Below, piece by piece: positions 35,818-45,108 of a stretch of DNA of 64,000 nucleotides. The number at the start of each line of letters is the position of its first letter. Position 1 is the first letter of the stretch. The DNA comes from CAIOTO01 sp040389165 (GTDB lineage Bacteria > Pseudomonadota > Alphaproteobacteria > Paracaedibacterales > CAIOTO01). The notes beneath the pieces were generated by a model, which was given only the letters and a program-made list of their open reading frames with translations, did not search any database and was not told the origin of the DNA. The position numbers and the translations under genes are program-made. The DNA lies in the NCBI GenBank assembly GCA_040389165.1, contig JAZKAK010000019.1:1-64000 (forward strand), given 5' to 3'.

Positions 35818-37254
35818 TTATGCCCCTACAGCTTCATTCGTGATAGTATCTTCATCGCCGCGATGCCTTACATCATGAACACCAAGGGCGCGCAGTTTAC
35901 GATGCAATGCGGATCGCTCCATGCCAATAAAACGTGCCGTTTGTGAAATATTACCAGAAAAACGATTGACCTGTGCTAACAAATATTCTCGCTCAAAGGC
36001 TTCTCGTGCCTCACGTAAAGGCAGCACAACAATATCAGCACTTTTACTTTGCCAATTCGAAACGAACGTATTTCCATTAATAATCTCAGCTGGTAAATGT
36101 GAGGCTAGAATTGGATGATGACTTTCTGTTCCTGACATGATTAGGAGCCAATCAATTACATTTCTTAATTGCTGTAAATCACCAGGCCAGTTATACGATT
36201 GCATAAGAACCACGGCATCTTCGGCAAAAGGACGTGGTTGCATTCCAACCGCCGCGGCAGCCTCATCCATTAAACGCTGAGCTAAAATGGGTATATCGCT
36301 CACACGATCTTTTAGTGCCGACAAAACCAAATGAGTTACACTTAATCGATAATACAAATCTTCTCTAAAATTTCCATCCTGAATCATTTGCTGTACGTTA
36401 TCAGACGTTCCACCTATAAAACGAACATCAATTGCTATCTTTTCAGTACCACCTACACGTGTAAAAGCCTGTTCTTGTAAAATCTTGACGAGCCTAGACT
36501 GAAGTGGAAGCGGCAATTGAGTTAATTCATCAAAATACACAGTACCACCATGTGCTTGCTCTAAAATGCCAATTTTACGTGGCTGATTTTGATCATGATT
36601 TGCAATTTCTGTTCCGAGAAGTTCTGCTTCAAGCTTTGTTGGATGCATCGAACCACAATTAACCACCCAAAAGGAAGCATCGGAACGTTTGGACTGCAAA
36701 TGAATTTCGCGTGCGATAGACTCTTTACCGCATCCAAGAGGCCCCGTGATAAAAACACGTCCATTTGTTGACGCTATCTTCTCAATGGTCTGGCGCAATT
36801 GTGGAACATTTCCACCATTGCCAATAAGCGCTGTTGCAGTCACACGTGCTTTTATACGAAGCTCGTCATTTTCTCTTTTAAGCCTAGAAGATTCAATGGC
36901 ACGTTTTGCAATAAGCAATAATCGCTCTACTTGGAACGGTTTTTCAATAAAATCATAGGCACCTTTTTTGATTGCCGATACAGCAGTTTCAATGGTGCTA
37001 TGCCCACTGATCATGACAACAGGAACATAAGGATGATCACGTTTAATTATCTCAAGAATTTTTAAACCATCGCGCTCGCCATCTCCAAGCCATACATCCA
37101 AAACGACAAGGCTTGGTTGACGCATTTTTACAGATTCCAGAGCGGAAATGCCATCCGATGCTGTTCGTGTTTGATAACCTTCGTCTTCTAATATACCAGA
37201 GACAAGCTCACGGATATCTTTTTCATCATCTACAATTAAGATGTCATGTGACAT
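35818..37254 (-). CDS. ntrX: NtrX response regulator lacking the GAFTGA loop
   Basis: A 478-residue regulator paired with NtrY. The receiver domain has phosphoacceptor Asp53 (VVLDVWL), Thr/Ser and Lys (PVVMISGHS, FIEKPF). The AAA+ domain has Walker A GPLGCGKES (about 171-179) and Walker B TVYFDEL. A Fis-type helix-turn-helix lies at the C-terminus (NISQTARFIGMERSALHRKLRALG). Between ELLGTE (211-216) and KIGILEQAHGG (227-237) the sigma-54 contact motif GAFTGA is replaced by about ten unrelated residues. Loss of GAFTGA is known in some alphaproteobacterial NtrX proteins, which therefore do not act as standard sigma-54 activators. The ATG overlaps the ntrY stop (TAATG). Confidence 0.95.
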   Translation of the reverse strand: MSHDILIVDDEKDIRELVSGILEDEGYQTRTASDGISALESVKMRQPSLVVLDVWLGDGERDGLKILEIIKRDHPYVPVVMISGHSTIETAVSAIKKGAYDFIEKPFQVERLLLIAKRAIESSRLKRENDELRIKARVTATALIGNGGNVPQLRQTIEKIASTNGRVFITGPLGCGKESIAREIHLQSKRSDASFWVVNCGSMHPTKLEAELLGTEIANHDQNQPRKIGILEQAHGGTVYFDELTQLPLPLQSRLVKILQEQAFTRVGGTEKIAIDVRFIGGTSDNVQQMIQDGNFREDLYYRLSVTHLVLSALKDRVSDIPILAQRLMDEAAAAVGMQPRPFAEDAVVLMQSYNWPGDLQQLRNVIDWLLIMSGTESHHPILASHLPAEIINGNTFVSNWQSKSADIVVLPLREAREAFEREYLLAQVNRFSGNISQTARFIGMERSALHRKLRALGVHDVRHRGDEDTITNEAVGA

Positions 37255-39113
37255 TAGCTCGCATCCTTTTCTTTTTTATCTCGTTTTGGAAAGCTTAACA
37301 CAACAGAAGCACCGCTCAGTTCTTTGCTCTCTTCTAATTCAATTCGACCATAGTGATCAGAAACAATTTTAGAAACAATAGCTAATCCAAGCCCGGTACC
37401 CTTTTCCCGCGTAGTATAATAAGGCTCCAGCAATTTATTTCGTTCCTGTTTAGGAAAGCCAGGACCGTTATCATCTATTGATATGTATAATATAGAATTC
37501 TCTTCATAAAGTCTAAGCCTAATCTTTGCATCGAGCAAAGATTCACTATTTTCTACAACCGCATTAATTGCATTCTGTAAAAGATTTGTAAGAACTTGGC
37601 TCATTTGCAGTGAATCTATCTTCGACACATAAGAGTCAAACGTAGATTCAAAATAAAGGTCAATTTCTGGATGAGCCTGGCTTTGCAAGAAAAGTGCCTG
37701 ATGACAAAGCTCAACCCAATCAACTGGCTCAAGTTTAGGTTCGGGCATACGCGCAAAATTTGAAAATTCACTTACGAGACTGCCTATACTGCCCACTTGC
37801 CTAATAATCGTATCAATACATGCCTTAAATGTTTCAGGATCAGATGTTATCTCTTTTAAATAGCGCCGTTTCAAACGTTCAGCAGATAGCTGAATAGGTG
37901 TGAGTGGATTTTTAATTTCATGCGCAATCTTTCGTGCCATATCCGCCCATGTTGATTTCTTCTCAGATAAAATCAAATCTTGTTTCTGTTGCAACAATTG
38001 ATGTGTCATACGATTAAATGATCGACATAAATCATCAATTTCATTATTGAGCACATGACTTTCAAGCTTAATGGTAAGATCCCCTTCTGCTACAGCTTGT
38101 GCAGCAGCAATTAATTTTGTAATTGGCTTAACCATTAAGTCGGCAATAATTAATCCAACCCAAATAGCGGCCATAAGAAGCAACAAAGTCACAATTGAAA
38201 AGAAGACAACAAAAGTAACTTGCACATTCTCATGCTGCCCCTCGAGCGTCGCATAATCTTTAATCGCTGATTTAGTCAAATCCACATGCTTTAACACAAT
38301 AGGGTCAATCAATTTTCCAACTAATAAATACGTATCCGTCGTATTATCTAACTTAATTAATGCACGAACTCGATCTTTTGCCTTGGACTCAATCACAACA
38401 AGATTATCGGGATTATCTTTTGCCCTTATTAATGATTCTTTTAAATCCTCAAGCATAAGAGAAAATGCAAGATATGAACGTCCTAAAATGCGTGGTGCTT
38501 TATGCCCCGTTAAAATAAGAATTTCAGCCAATCCACGATCATCCGCCAAACGACTAAGATCTTCAGACAGTTTTTCTTGGTTTTCTGGATTATCCTGATT
38601 ATCAACAAAATAAGCCATATAGGGACTATAAGCTCGCTTCAGGGACTCAATATCAATGCCAATAGATTTCTTGTGATCTTTTAAATATGATTCTGCAACA
38701 ACATTTGCTTCTTGCAGAGCATCATGTACTGGCTTTCCAAACCAGGCATTAATACCTATATTGAAGAAGAGTGCTGAGAATATAGCCACAAAAATAGCAG
38801 GTGTGACAGAAACAATGGCAAATAATGCGACAATATGTACGTGAAGTTTTGATCCTTTTAAGCCACGCCTACGCTCCATCCACAATTCAACAAGACGCCT
38901 TGCAATAACGACGGCAAGCAATAACAAAATTGTAAGATCAAGATAGATCAGAAAAATAACAGAATGGCTTTTTTCACCTAAGGGGCTGTCACGCGTTAAA
39001 GCCCAATATGTCATAAACCCGCAAATAATAGCCATTATACTTAATACATACGGCAATTTACTTGGGATATTATAACGGCGACTTAGTATTAAGATGCGAT
39101 CATAATAGGTCAT
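37254..39113 (-). CDS. ntrY: NtrY sensor histidine kinase, no PAS domain
   Basis: A membrane sensor kinase controlling NtrX. Its 619 residues comprise three N-terminal helices (about 21-39, 54-71, 92-116), a periplasmic sensor region (about 120-298), a fourth helix (about 300-325), HAMP (about 322-378), HisKA with His398 in KIAHEIKNPLTPIQ, and HATPase with NLLQNAINAV, DDNGPGFP and GTGLGLAIVSKIV. The PAS domain usually lying between HAMP and HisKA is absent: HAMP runs straight into the kinase. The shortened form is otherwise complete. Confidence 0.95.
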   Translation of the reverse strand: MTYYDRILILSRRYNIPSKLPYVLSIMAIICGFMTYWALTRDSPLGEKSHSVIFLIYLDLTILLLLAVVIARRLVELWMERRRGLKGSKLHVHIVALFAIVSVTPAIFVAIFSALFFNIGINAWFGKPVHDALQEANVVAESYLKDHKKSIGIDIESLKRAYSPYMAYFVDNQDNPENQEKLSEDLSRLADDRGLAEILILTGHKAPRILGRSYLAFSLMLEDLKESLIRAKDNPDNLVVIESKAKDRVRALIKLDNTTDTYLLVGKLIDPIVLKHVDLTKSAIKDYATLEGQHENVQVTFVVFFSIVTLLLLMAAIWVGLIIADLMVKPITKLIAAAQAVAEGDLTIKLESHVLNNEIDDLCRSFNRMTHQLLQQKQDLILSEKKSTWADMARKIAHEIKNPLTPIQLSAERLKRRYLKEITSDPETFKACIDTIIRQVGSIGSLVSEFSNFARMPEPKLEPVDWVELCHQALFLQSQAHPEIDLYFESTFDSYVSKIDSLQMSQVLTNLLQNAINAVVENSESLLDAKIRLRLYEENSILYISIDDNGPGFPKQERNKLLEPYYTTREKGTGLGLAIVSKIVSDHYGRIELEESKELSGASVVLSFPKRDKKEKDAS

Positions 39114-39122
39114 ATGTGAATA

Positions 39123-40529
39123 TCACTCTACTACAGCTTTTTCTGAGCTGTTTTCAAGTACTTTTGAACGATGATTCCACGTAAGTGCAAAGAAAAATGC
39201 ACCCAACAAAGCAGAAGCTGTAATCATAATAAACGCCCAGTCCCAACCAAAGTTATCAGCAATCGCACCAATACCTACACCTGCTACTGCTGTCCCTATA
39301 TATCCAAATGTACCAGTTAACCCCGATGCCGTTCCTGCCGCACGTTTTGATGCAAAATCAGACGCAGCAACGCCTACAAGAATTTGAGGCCCAGACAACA
39401 AAAAACCAACACAAGTCATAATAAGAAAGTGCATACCCGTTTCGCCTGCAGGTGATTTCCCTAGAGCAAAAACGCATCCCATAAGCAAAAACATCAAAAT
39501 AGCAGCAACGCGACCACGGTGCCCCTTAAAAACTTTATCTGACAAATAACCGGCTAAATACCCACCAACAATACCAGCGCCATCAAATGCAGCTGTTTGC
39601 CATCCTGCTAATTGAATAGTGCTACCTTTAAATTCACTCAAAAAAGTAGGCGCCCACGTAAAAACCGTCATGCGAACAACATAGACAAAAAAGTTAGCAA
39701 TACAGACATACCAGACAAGCTTATTATTAAGCACGCGTGTCATAAGAATTTCACGGTACGATAATTTTTCTTCTTCCTCGTTTTGATTTGACACCAAACC
39801 ATGATGTTCTTCAATAGATGGCAATCCTAGTGACTCAGGTGTGTCACGCAACCTATTAAATAAGAATATTGCCAAAATAATACAAAGTACAGCCGGTATA
39901 AAAAACATATAACGCCAACCATATTGCGCGATAATATAGCCAGCAGATCCCAATACAATACAAGAACCAATTTGTTGTGATGAATTCCATAAAGCCCATT
40001 TTCTTGCGAGTTCACGTGGTGAGTACCAATGATTCAGCAAACGCGCACATGGTGGCCAGCCCATTGATTGAAAGCACATATTAAGCACCCAAAAAACCAT
40101 AAACCAAGTCAGATTCGAACCGAACCCCATACAAAAGCTCATACATGCTGACATTAGCAAGCCAAAAGACATCATGTAACGTGCATTCACACGGTCACCA
40201 AGATATCCACTTAAACATTTTCCAAGGCCATAAAAAATAGCACCAGCCGAAGCCACGGCACCAAGTTGCGTTTTGCTATATCCAAGTTCACTTTGTATTA
40301 AAGGCATGGCTATTGTCATGTTGGCACGTACTAGATAAAAAGCTGCATACCCAAACATCATTGAATACATAATGCGAATACGCCAGTATTTAAACAATGT
40401 TTTTTGATTGCTTGCACTTGCATTTCGAACATTTGTTTGTTCAGAAAACTGAGCAGATGTAGTAATAAGCACAGCTGGCGCCTCTTCTAATACACTAGAT
40501 AACGAAATGGCATTTGTTTTTGGCATCAT
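39123..40529 (-). CDS. OPA-family MFS transporter (GlpT/UhpC-like)
   Basis: A carrier resembling the organophosphate:phosphate antiporter group. Typical features are YLVRANMTIAMPLIQSELGYSKTQLG in helix 1, GLGKCLSGYLGDRVNARY (motif A), and SMGWPPCARLLNHWYSPRELARKWALWNSSQQIG, the UhpC/GlpT block. The likely substrate is a sugar or glycerol phosphate, and host-derived phosphorylated metabolites would fit an intracellular lifestyle. The N-terminus is uncertain: the longest frame starts at 40625, but no start has a good ribosome binding site, and the ATG near 40529 gives a more usual length. Confidence 0.85.
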   Translation of the reverse strand: MMPKTNAISLSSVLEEAPAVLITTSAQFSEQTNVRNASASNQKTLFKYWRIRIMYSMMFGYAAFYLVRANMTIAMPLIQSELGYSKTQLGAVASAGAIFYGLGKCLSGYLGDRVNARYMMSFGLLMSACMSFCMGFGSNLTWFMVFWVLNMCFQSMGWPPCARLLNHWYSPRELARKWALWNSSQQIGSCIVLGSAGYIIAQYGWRYMFFIPAVLCIILAIFLFNRLRDTPESLGLPSIEEHHGLVSNQNEEEEKLSYREILMTRVLNNKLVWYVCIANFFVYVVRMTVFTWAPTFLSEFKGSTIQLAGWQTAAFDGAGIVGGYLAGYLSDKVFKGHRGRVAAILMFLLMGCVFALGKSPAGETGMHFLIMTCVGFLLSGPQILVGVAASDFASKRAAGTASGLTGTFGYIGTAVAGVGIGAIADNFGWDWAFIMITASALLGAFFFALTWNHRSKVLENSSEKAVVE

Positions 40530-40652
40530 GTCAATCAAATATAGGAATCTCATGAATTGATCATAATGGTGAAAAAACAAAATTGCACGTTTTTTCTTAC
40601 ACTCACCTATAAAATAAATGAACATAGGTCAATTATATAATAACTTAATGAT

Positions 40653-42887
40653 TTAATTATTCATAAGTCTCATACTTGAAACGAAAGATTCGAATATAGG
40701 AACGGCTGCGCGCCCACCACCCTCGCCGGCTCCCAATGACTTTGGTGAAGAAAAACCAACGAATGTTCCCACAATCCAAGCTTTACCGGATGGAAACCGA
40801 ACAAAACCAATAAACCAAGCATCTTTATAATCATTGGTTGTGCCGGTTTTTCCTCCAATATCTAATCCATATTGCTCACGCAAATAATTTATTTTCCTTG
40901 CTGTGCCACGCGCAACAACACCACGCAACATATCCTGTATTTGCTCAGCATACTGATGTTCTACAGTTTGAACACGATCATCAGTAAGTATATTTGCGTG
41001 AATGGATAATGGTTTGAATAAGTGGTCATCAAAGGCAGGAGGCATCTGAAAAATAAGCTGGCCAAATCGATCATGCACACGTTTAACTAGGTGCGGGTAA
41101 ACACGCTTCCCTCCGTTAACTATAGTCGCATAGGCGGCCGTAATTTTGAGCAAGGTTGTTTCCCCTGCCCCAAGAGACATCGCAAGTTGAGGGGGCATAT
41201 TATCTATAATTCCCAAACGCTTTGCCATGGCTTGAATAGGAGCCATGCCTATTTGGTGCGCCAAACGAACCGTCATTTGATTGATTGATTGCTCAAGCCC
41301 CTGATAAAGAGGCGTTGGTCCCAACGATTTATGTGTAGCGTTTTTAGGTGCATAAATACCCAAACCAGGTCCCAGAATCACTTCAATAGGGCTGTCATCA
41401 ATAATTGTATCTTTTGTATATCCCAACTCAAGAGCTGCTAAATAAACAAAAGGCTTAAAACTAGATCCTGGCTGACGAATTGCTTGTGTTGCACAATTAA
41501 ATTGAGATATATCAGGACTATAACCACCTGTCATCGCGCTAATTTCACCTGTATCAGCATCCATAACAACCATAGCACCCGTTACAATAGGAATTTGATC
41601 AAGTTGATAGTGCTTCTCGCCCGTGGCGTCCAGGACAGCCATGGTAACGATAACATCACCTTCATGCAAAATAGAGCTGAGTGTTACTTTCTTTTTTGAC
41701 AGAACAGTTGTTGTTTTTGCAAGAGAAGATGTCACAAATACATCATCATAAATCATCCCTTTCCGACCATCAGAAAAACCAATTTCAACAAAATCCGGCG
41801 CAACCTGGAGTACGAGCGCAATATCGATTTTTCGATCTTTTGGAAAAGAGTGCAAAGTGTTGATTTTCTCCATCAAACTTTTATGCCATATTTTCATTTC
41901 TAATGGTGTCATTCGTAATAAGGCACCTCGATAGCCATGGCGCTTATCGTAAAGTTCAAGCCCAGAACGAAGAGAGCCCTCGCAGACCGTTTGCAGATCA
42001 ACATTAAGCGAGGTATATACAGAAAGACCATCTTGATAAATAGAATTGTCTTTAAAACGTTGGACTAATTCACGCTTAATCTCTTCACTCACATAACTGA
42101 TTTGATTCAAACGAGCAGAAAGTGTAACATTCAAAGGCTCGTTTTGACCGCTCTGAGCATCCACGTAACTAACAACCCCCTCCTCCGCCAACCGTTTCAA
42201 TGTCCAATTTCGCCGCGTCAATGCTTTCTTCGGCTCTCGAACAGGATGATAATTAGCAGGAGCTTTAGGAAGAGATGCCAAAAAAGCGCACTCACCCAAC
42301 GTAAGAGCTTGAAGTGATTTTTGGAAATACGTATAAGCTGCGGCTGCAACGCCATAACTTCGCATACCAAGATAGATTTGATTGAAATATAATTCGAGTA
42401 TACGATCTTTCGTCAGTGCATTTTCAATCCGCATAGACATAATGGCTTCACGAACTTTTCGTGCAAACGATCGCTCATTACCAACAAGAAAGTTTTTAGC
42501 GACTTGCTGTGTAATTGTTGAAGCACCAACAGGATTTTCTTTCCAATTCCCTTGAAGCGTATTGCTAACAACGGCTCTCATTAAACTTAATACATCAACG
42601 CCAGGGTGATAATAAAAATTTTTATCTTCTGCTGCTAAAAATGCTTTTATAAGTTTCGGAGGAATTTCATGAATAGGGACAAAAATACGATATTCGGATA
42701 CAAGTTCACGATAAAGATCATTATTAGCATTGTAAATGCGTGAGCCCTCAGGTGGCCGATAGTTCTGAAGGAATTCATGATTAGGCAAATCATGACCGTA
42801 ATAGTAAAACAAAGCAACTGCAGCGCAGACTATCATACTTAGACATATACTAATGCCCAAAAGAATGCGATAGACTGCGTTTAACAT
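40653..42887 (-). CDS. mrcA: Penicillin-binding protein 1A (bifunctional)
   Basis: A class A PBP that polymerises and cross-links peptidoglycan, 744 residues with one N-terminal helix (about 8-28). The glycosyltransferase 51 domain has AEDKNFYYHPGVD, GASTITQQVAKNF and RKVREAIMSMRIENALTKDRILELYFNQIYLG. The OB-like insert lies in the middle. The transpeptidase domain has SxxK in QPGSSFKPF, SxN in QSINQM and KTGTTND. All catalytic residues are present. The neighbouring 2TM gene starts just upstream with a 5-bp gap, suggesting one operon. Confidence 0.96.
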   Translation of the reverse strand: MLNAVYRILLGISICLSMIVCAAVALFYYYGHDLPNHEFLQNYRPPEGSRIYNANNDLYRELVSEYRIFVPIHEIPPKLIKAFLAAEDKNFYYHPGVDVLSLMRAVVSNTLQGNWKENPVGASTITQQVAKNFLVGNERSFARKVREAIMSMRIENALTKDRILELYFNQIYLGMRSYGVAAAAYTYFQKSLQALTLGECAFLASLPKAPANYHPVREPKKALTRRNWTLKRLAEEGVVSYVDAQSGQNEPLNVTLSARLNQISYVSEEIKRELVQRFKDNSIYQDGLSVYTSLNVDLQTVCEGSLRSGLELYDKRHGYRGALLRMTPLEMKIWHKSLMEKINTLHSFPKDRKIDIALVLQVAPDFVEIGFSDGRKGMIYDDVFVTSSLAKTTTVLSKKKVTLSSILHEGDVIVTMAVLDATGEKHYQLDQIPIVTGAMVVMDADTGEISAMTGGYSPDISQFNCATQAIRQPGSSFKPFVYLAALELGYTKDTIIDDSPIEVILGPGLGIYAPKNATHKSLGPTPLYQGLEQSINQMTVRLAHQIGMAPIQAMAKRLGIIDNMPPQLAMSLGAGETTLLKITAAYATIVNGGKRVYPHLVKRVHDRFGQLIFQMPPAFDDHLFKPLSIHANILTDDRVQTVEHQYAEQIQDMLRGVVARGTARKINYLREQYGLDIGGKTGTTNDYKDAWFIGFVRFPSGKAWIVGTFVGFSSPKSLGAGEGGGRAAVPIFESFVSSMRLMNN

Positions 42888-42892
42888 TTAAA

Positions 42893-43333
42893 TTAATCCG
42901 ATTGTTGGTTTAAATCATAATCCGGATATTGTGTTTCGTTATGTATTTGTGTGTCACGGTTTAAAACTTTTTCAAGCTGAGATTCTTCCCAAGTGCTGCC
43001 CAAGAAAGGAAAGAATTCTTCAAGCCAAGGCACCTGCCCCAATGAAATAGCCTTTAGTCCAACATCAATGCCACAGCCAATAATGACCCAAATTGGCCAA
43101 AAAATGCCTGCCCCCATGGATAGCCAAACGATAATTGAACACGCACATACCACACCATAAATCAGCAGATCCGTGTAAAACTTTTTTAATTCTCGAAGCT
43201 TTGCGCGGGCAAACTGCTCATCTTGCACGGAACTTGTTAAATCGTATTCATTAGATCTAACAGCCATCTTTGCTGTTTCTCTTTTTATTGACTTTATTTT
43301 TTCGTGTTTATTTTCGGTTTTTTTCTTTTCCAA
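42893..43333 (-). CDS. 2TM-domain protein, 146 aa
   Basis: A small membrane protein with two close hydrophobic helices (about residues 53-70 and 74-92, flanking an SMGAGIFWPIW turn) preceded by RAKLRELKKFYTDLLIYG, matching the 2TM domain seen fused to or near sensor kinases and in stand-alone proteins of unknown role. The TTG start at 43333 has an AGGA site; ATG at 43267 is an alternative. It is expressed upstream of PBP1A, which hints at an envelope function. Confidence 0.7.
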   Translation of the reverse strand: MEKKKTENKHEKIKSIKRETAKMAVRSNEYDLTSSVQDEQFARAKLRELKKFYTDLLIYGVVCACSIIVWLSMGAGIFWPIWVIIGCGIDVGLKAISLGQVPWLEEFFPFLGSTWEESQLEKVLNRDTQIHNETQYPDYDLNQQSD

Positions 43334-43506
43334 AGCAAAGGATCCTAGTTAACTGATGAATTTTAAAAATGATAACATAATGAATCGCTATATTAAAACG
43401 GATAACAACCTGCTGCGTCATATTTTGAACGCAAATAGTAGACTTCTGAAAATAAAATGGATTAATAATAGGCTATCATTCACACGCAATCAATTTAGAC
43501 GCATCA

Positions 43507-43932
43507 ATGAAAAATACGAGATTTGAGCATTTTTCCGGGCAATGGAGCTTTGAACGCTACATATCAAAACCTGAATTACACATAAAAGGTAATGCTAGGT
43601 TTAGTCGCCTGTCACAAAGTAGTTTAGCGTACCGTGAATCAGGAACATATATCATAAATGAGATTGCTTATGATTTTTTTCAAAAACGAATTTTTATGTA
43701 TGATGAGAATTCCCTTTCTGTTTATAAAAATGATGGATCTTTGCTTCATATATTCACGTTTACGAAAGTCACGTCCTCAAGCTGCGGTTCTGCAAAGCAC
43801 ACACATCAATGCAATTTAGATACCTACCATTGCCTCTTTCTTTTCAAAACAGAGCAATGTTTTGAGATAAATTATAAAATTAGCGGCCCAAACAAAGATT
43901 ATGAAATTAGAACATTATATACAAAAGATTAA
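43507..43932 (+). CDS. DUF6314 family protein
   Basis: A 141-residue protein of unknown function. The pattern FSGQWSFERYIS at the start, G.A.FS.......YRESG, then HQCNLDTYHCLF with FEINYKISGPNKDYEIRTLY at the end, is that of DUF6314, a small beta-barrel-like domain. It is probably cytoplasmic, as there is no signal peptide. It is monocistronic, followed by the promoter of the binding-protein operon. Confidence 0.75.
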   Translation: MKNTRFEHFSGQWSFERYISKPELHIKGNARFSRLSQSSLAYRESGTYIINEIAYDFFQKRIFMYDENSLSVYKNDGSLLHIFTFTKVTSSSCGSAKHTHQCNLDTYHCLFLFKTEQCFEINYKISGPNKDYEIRTLYTKD

Positions 43933-43980
43933 AGGTAAATATCACTTCACACTTTTTTCTGTACACACATTGCTGACAAC

Positions 43981-43989
43981 TGGTATACT
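43981..43989 (+). promoter_or_regulatory. Extended -10 promoter of the leader/binding-protein operon
   Basis: TGGTATACT fits an extended -10 element (TGnTATAAT with one mismatch), placed about 25 bp before the leader peptide start. A TTGCTG at 43970 is too close to be a -35 box. Assigned by eye. Confidence 0.5.
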
Positions 43990-44013
43990 TAATCAAATTT
44001 AGGAGTTTTATCC

Positions 44014-44064
44014 ATGATATTTTTTCAGAACAAACATTGGCGATGGCGACATCACGCTAACTAA
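44014..44064 (+). CDS. Trp-codon leader peptide, 16 aa
   Basis: The ORF MIFFQNKHWRWRHHAN has a strong ribosome binding site (TTAGGAG, eight bases before the ATG). It contains two Trp codons, at 44038 and 44044, separated by one Arg. Short ORFs with clustered Trp codons ahead of tryptophan genes are classical attenuator leaders, in which ribosome stalling at Trp codons sets the fold of downstream RNA. It precedes a TrpX-like binding protein by 48 bp. Confidence 0.65.
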   Translation: MIFFQNKHWRWRHHAN

Positions 44065-44072
44065 GCGTTCGC
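44040..44072 (+). promoter_or_regulatory. Alternative RNA hairpins in the leader (possible attenuator)
   Basis: GCGATG (44040-44045, over the Trp codons) can pair with CAT and CGC at 44050-44057. ACGCT (44054-44058) can instead pair with AGCGT (44064-44068), extended by GCGA/TCGC. The two stems share 44054-44057 and so exclude each other, as in attenuators. No U run follows, so control may be at translation and not termination. Confidence 0.4.
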
Positions 44073-44111
44073 ATTATCCGTCAATATATGTATTCGAAAA
44101 AGGTATCTATC

Positions 44112-45056
44112 ATGTTTAAAAAAATCGCTATAGCCAGCATTGCTGTGCTCGCACTTGCCTCCTGTTTTTATTTCGTTGGAACTTCACCAAAAAATAAAAA
44201 GATCGTAGCAATCACTCAAATTGCTCCTCACCCATCACTTGATCGCATCCGTGAAGGCATTACCGATACATTAAAGGCCAACAAAGGTGAGGATCTTGAA
44301 ATCGTTTTTCAAAATGCGCAAGGGAATGTTGCGACAGCCACACAAATTGCACAACGTTTTGTCAGCCTTAAACCAAATGTTATCGTCCCCATAACAACAC
44401 CTTCTGCTCAAACGGTATATGCGGCAGCGACAGGAAAAGAAATCCCATTGGTATTTGTTGCCATAACAGATCCCATCGAAGCACGTCTGGTTAGTACAAA
44501 TGGATCAAACATCCCTTTTGTAACAGGTGTTTCTGATGCCCCGCCGTACGCGAAGCAAGTAGAGCAAATGCAAAAAATATTAGGCAAAAAATCACTTAAC
44601 ATTGGCGTAATTTATAATCCTGGCGAGCCAAACTCATTAAGTCAAATCAAACATATTGAAGCTGAAATTATTATGTCAGGTGGAAAAGTCATACAATCAG
44701 CGGCATCATCGACCGTCGCAGTAAGTCAAGCCACAATGCAACTGATAGGAAAAGTTGACGCCATTTATTTACCCAATGACAATACTGTTATTTCAGCACT
44801 TACTTCTGTTCTTAAAATAACGCACGAACATAAAATCCCTATTTTCTCATCTGATCCAGAATCAGTAGAACGTGGCTGCACGGCAGCTGTTGCACCTGAT
44901 CAATATCAAATTGGCGTGCAAGCTGGAAAAATAATAATTCGCCTGCTAAACGGCGAGAAAACAGATACAATTCTCGTTGAAAAGAGCTCTAAAATAAGTG
45001 AATACGTAAATAAGAATATTGAATTACATACGGCGCTGGGCTCTCCCCAGCACTAA
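44112..45056 (+). CDS. ABC transporter substrate-binding lipoprotein (TrpX-like), copy 1
   Basis: A 314-residue periplasmic binding protein of the ABC_sub_bind family, to which the tryptophan protein TrpX belongs. The ATG at 44112 has AAAAAGG upstream; an earlier in-frame ATG at 44088 is less likely. The signal sequence ends in a lipobox-like LALASC, so lipid anchoring is expected. Body motifs are HPSLDRIREGI, NAQGNVATATQIAQRF, VAITDP and IGVIYNPGEPNS. Ligand identity is inferred from family and leader peptide. No permease or ATPase is adjacent. Confidence 0.85.
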   Translation: MFKKIAIASIAVLALASCFYFVGTSPKNKKIVAITQIAPHPSLDRIREGITDTLKANKGEDLEIVFQNAQGNVATATQIAQRFVSLKPNVIVPITTPSAQTVYAAATGKEIPLVFVAITDPIEARLVSTNGSNIPFVTGVSDAPPYAKQVEQMQKILGKKSLNIGVIYNPGEPNSLSQIKHIEAEIIMSGGKVIQSAASSTVAVSQATMQLIGKVDAIYLPNDNTVISALTSVLKITHEHKIPIFSSDPESVERGCTAAVAPDQYQIGVQAGKIIIRLLNGEKTDTILVEKSSKISEYVNKNIELHTALGSPQH

Positions 45057-45108
45057 CATCAAAAGTTATAAATCAATATTTAAAGATCATTAAAGAAAGC
45101 ACAAGATT

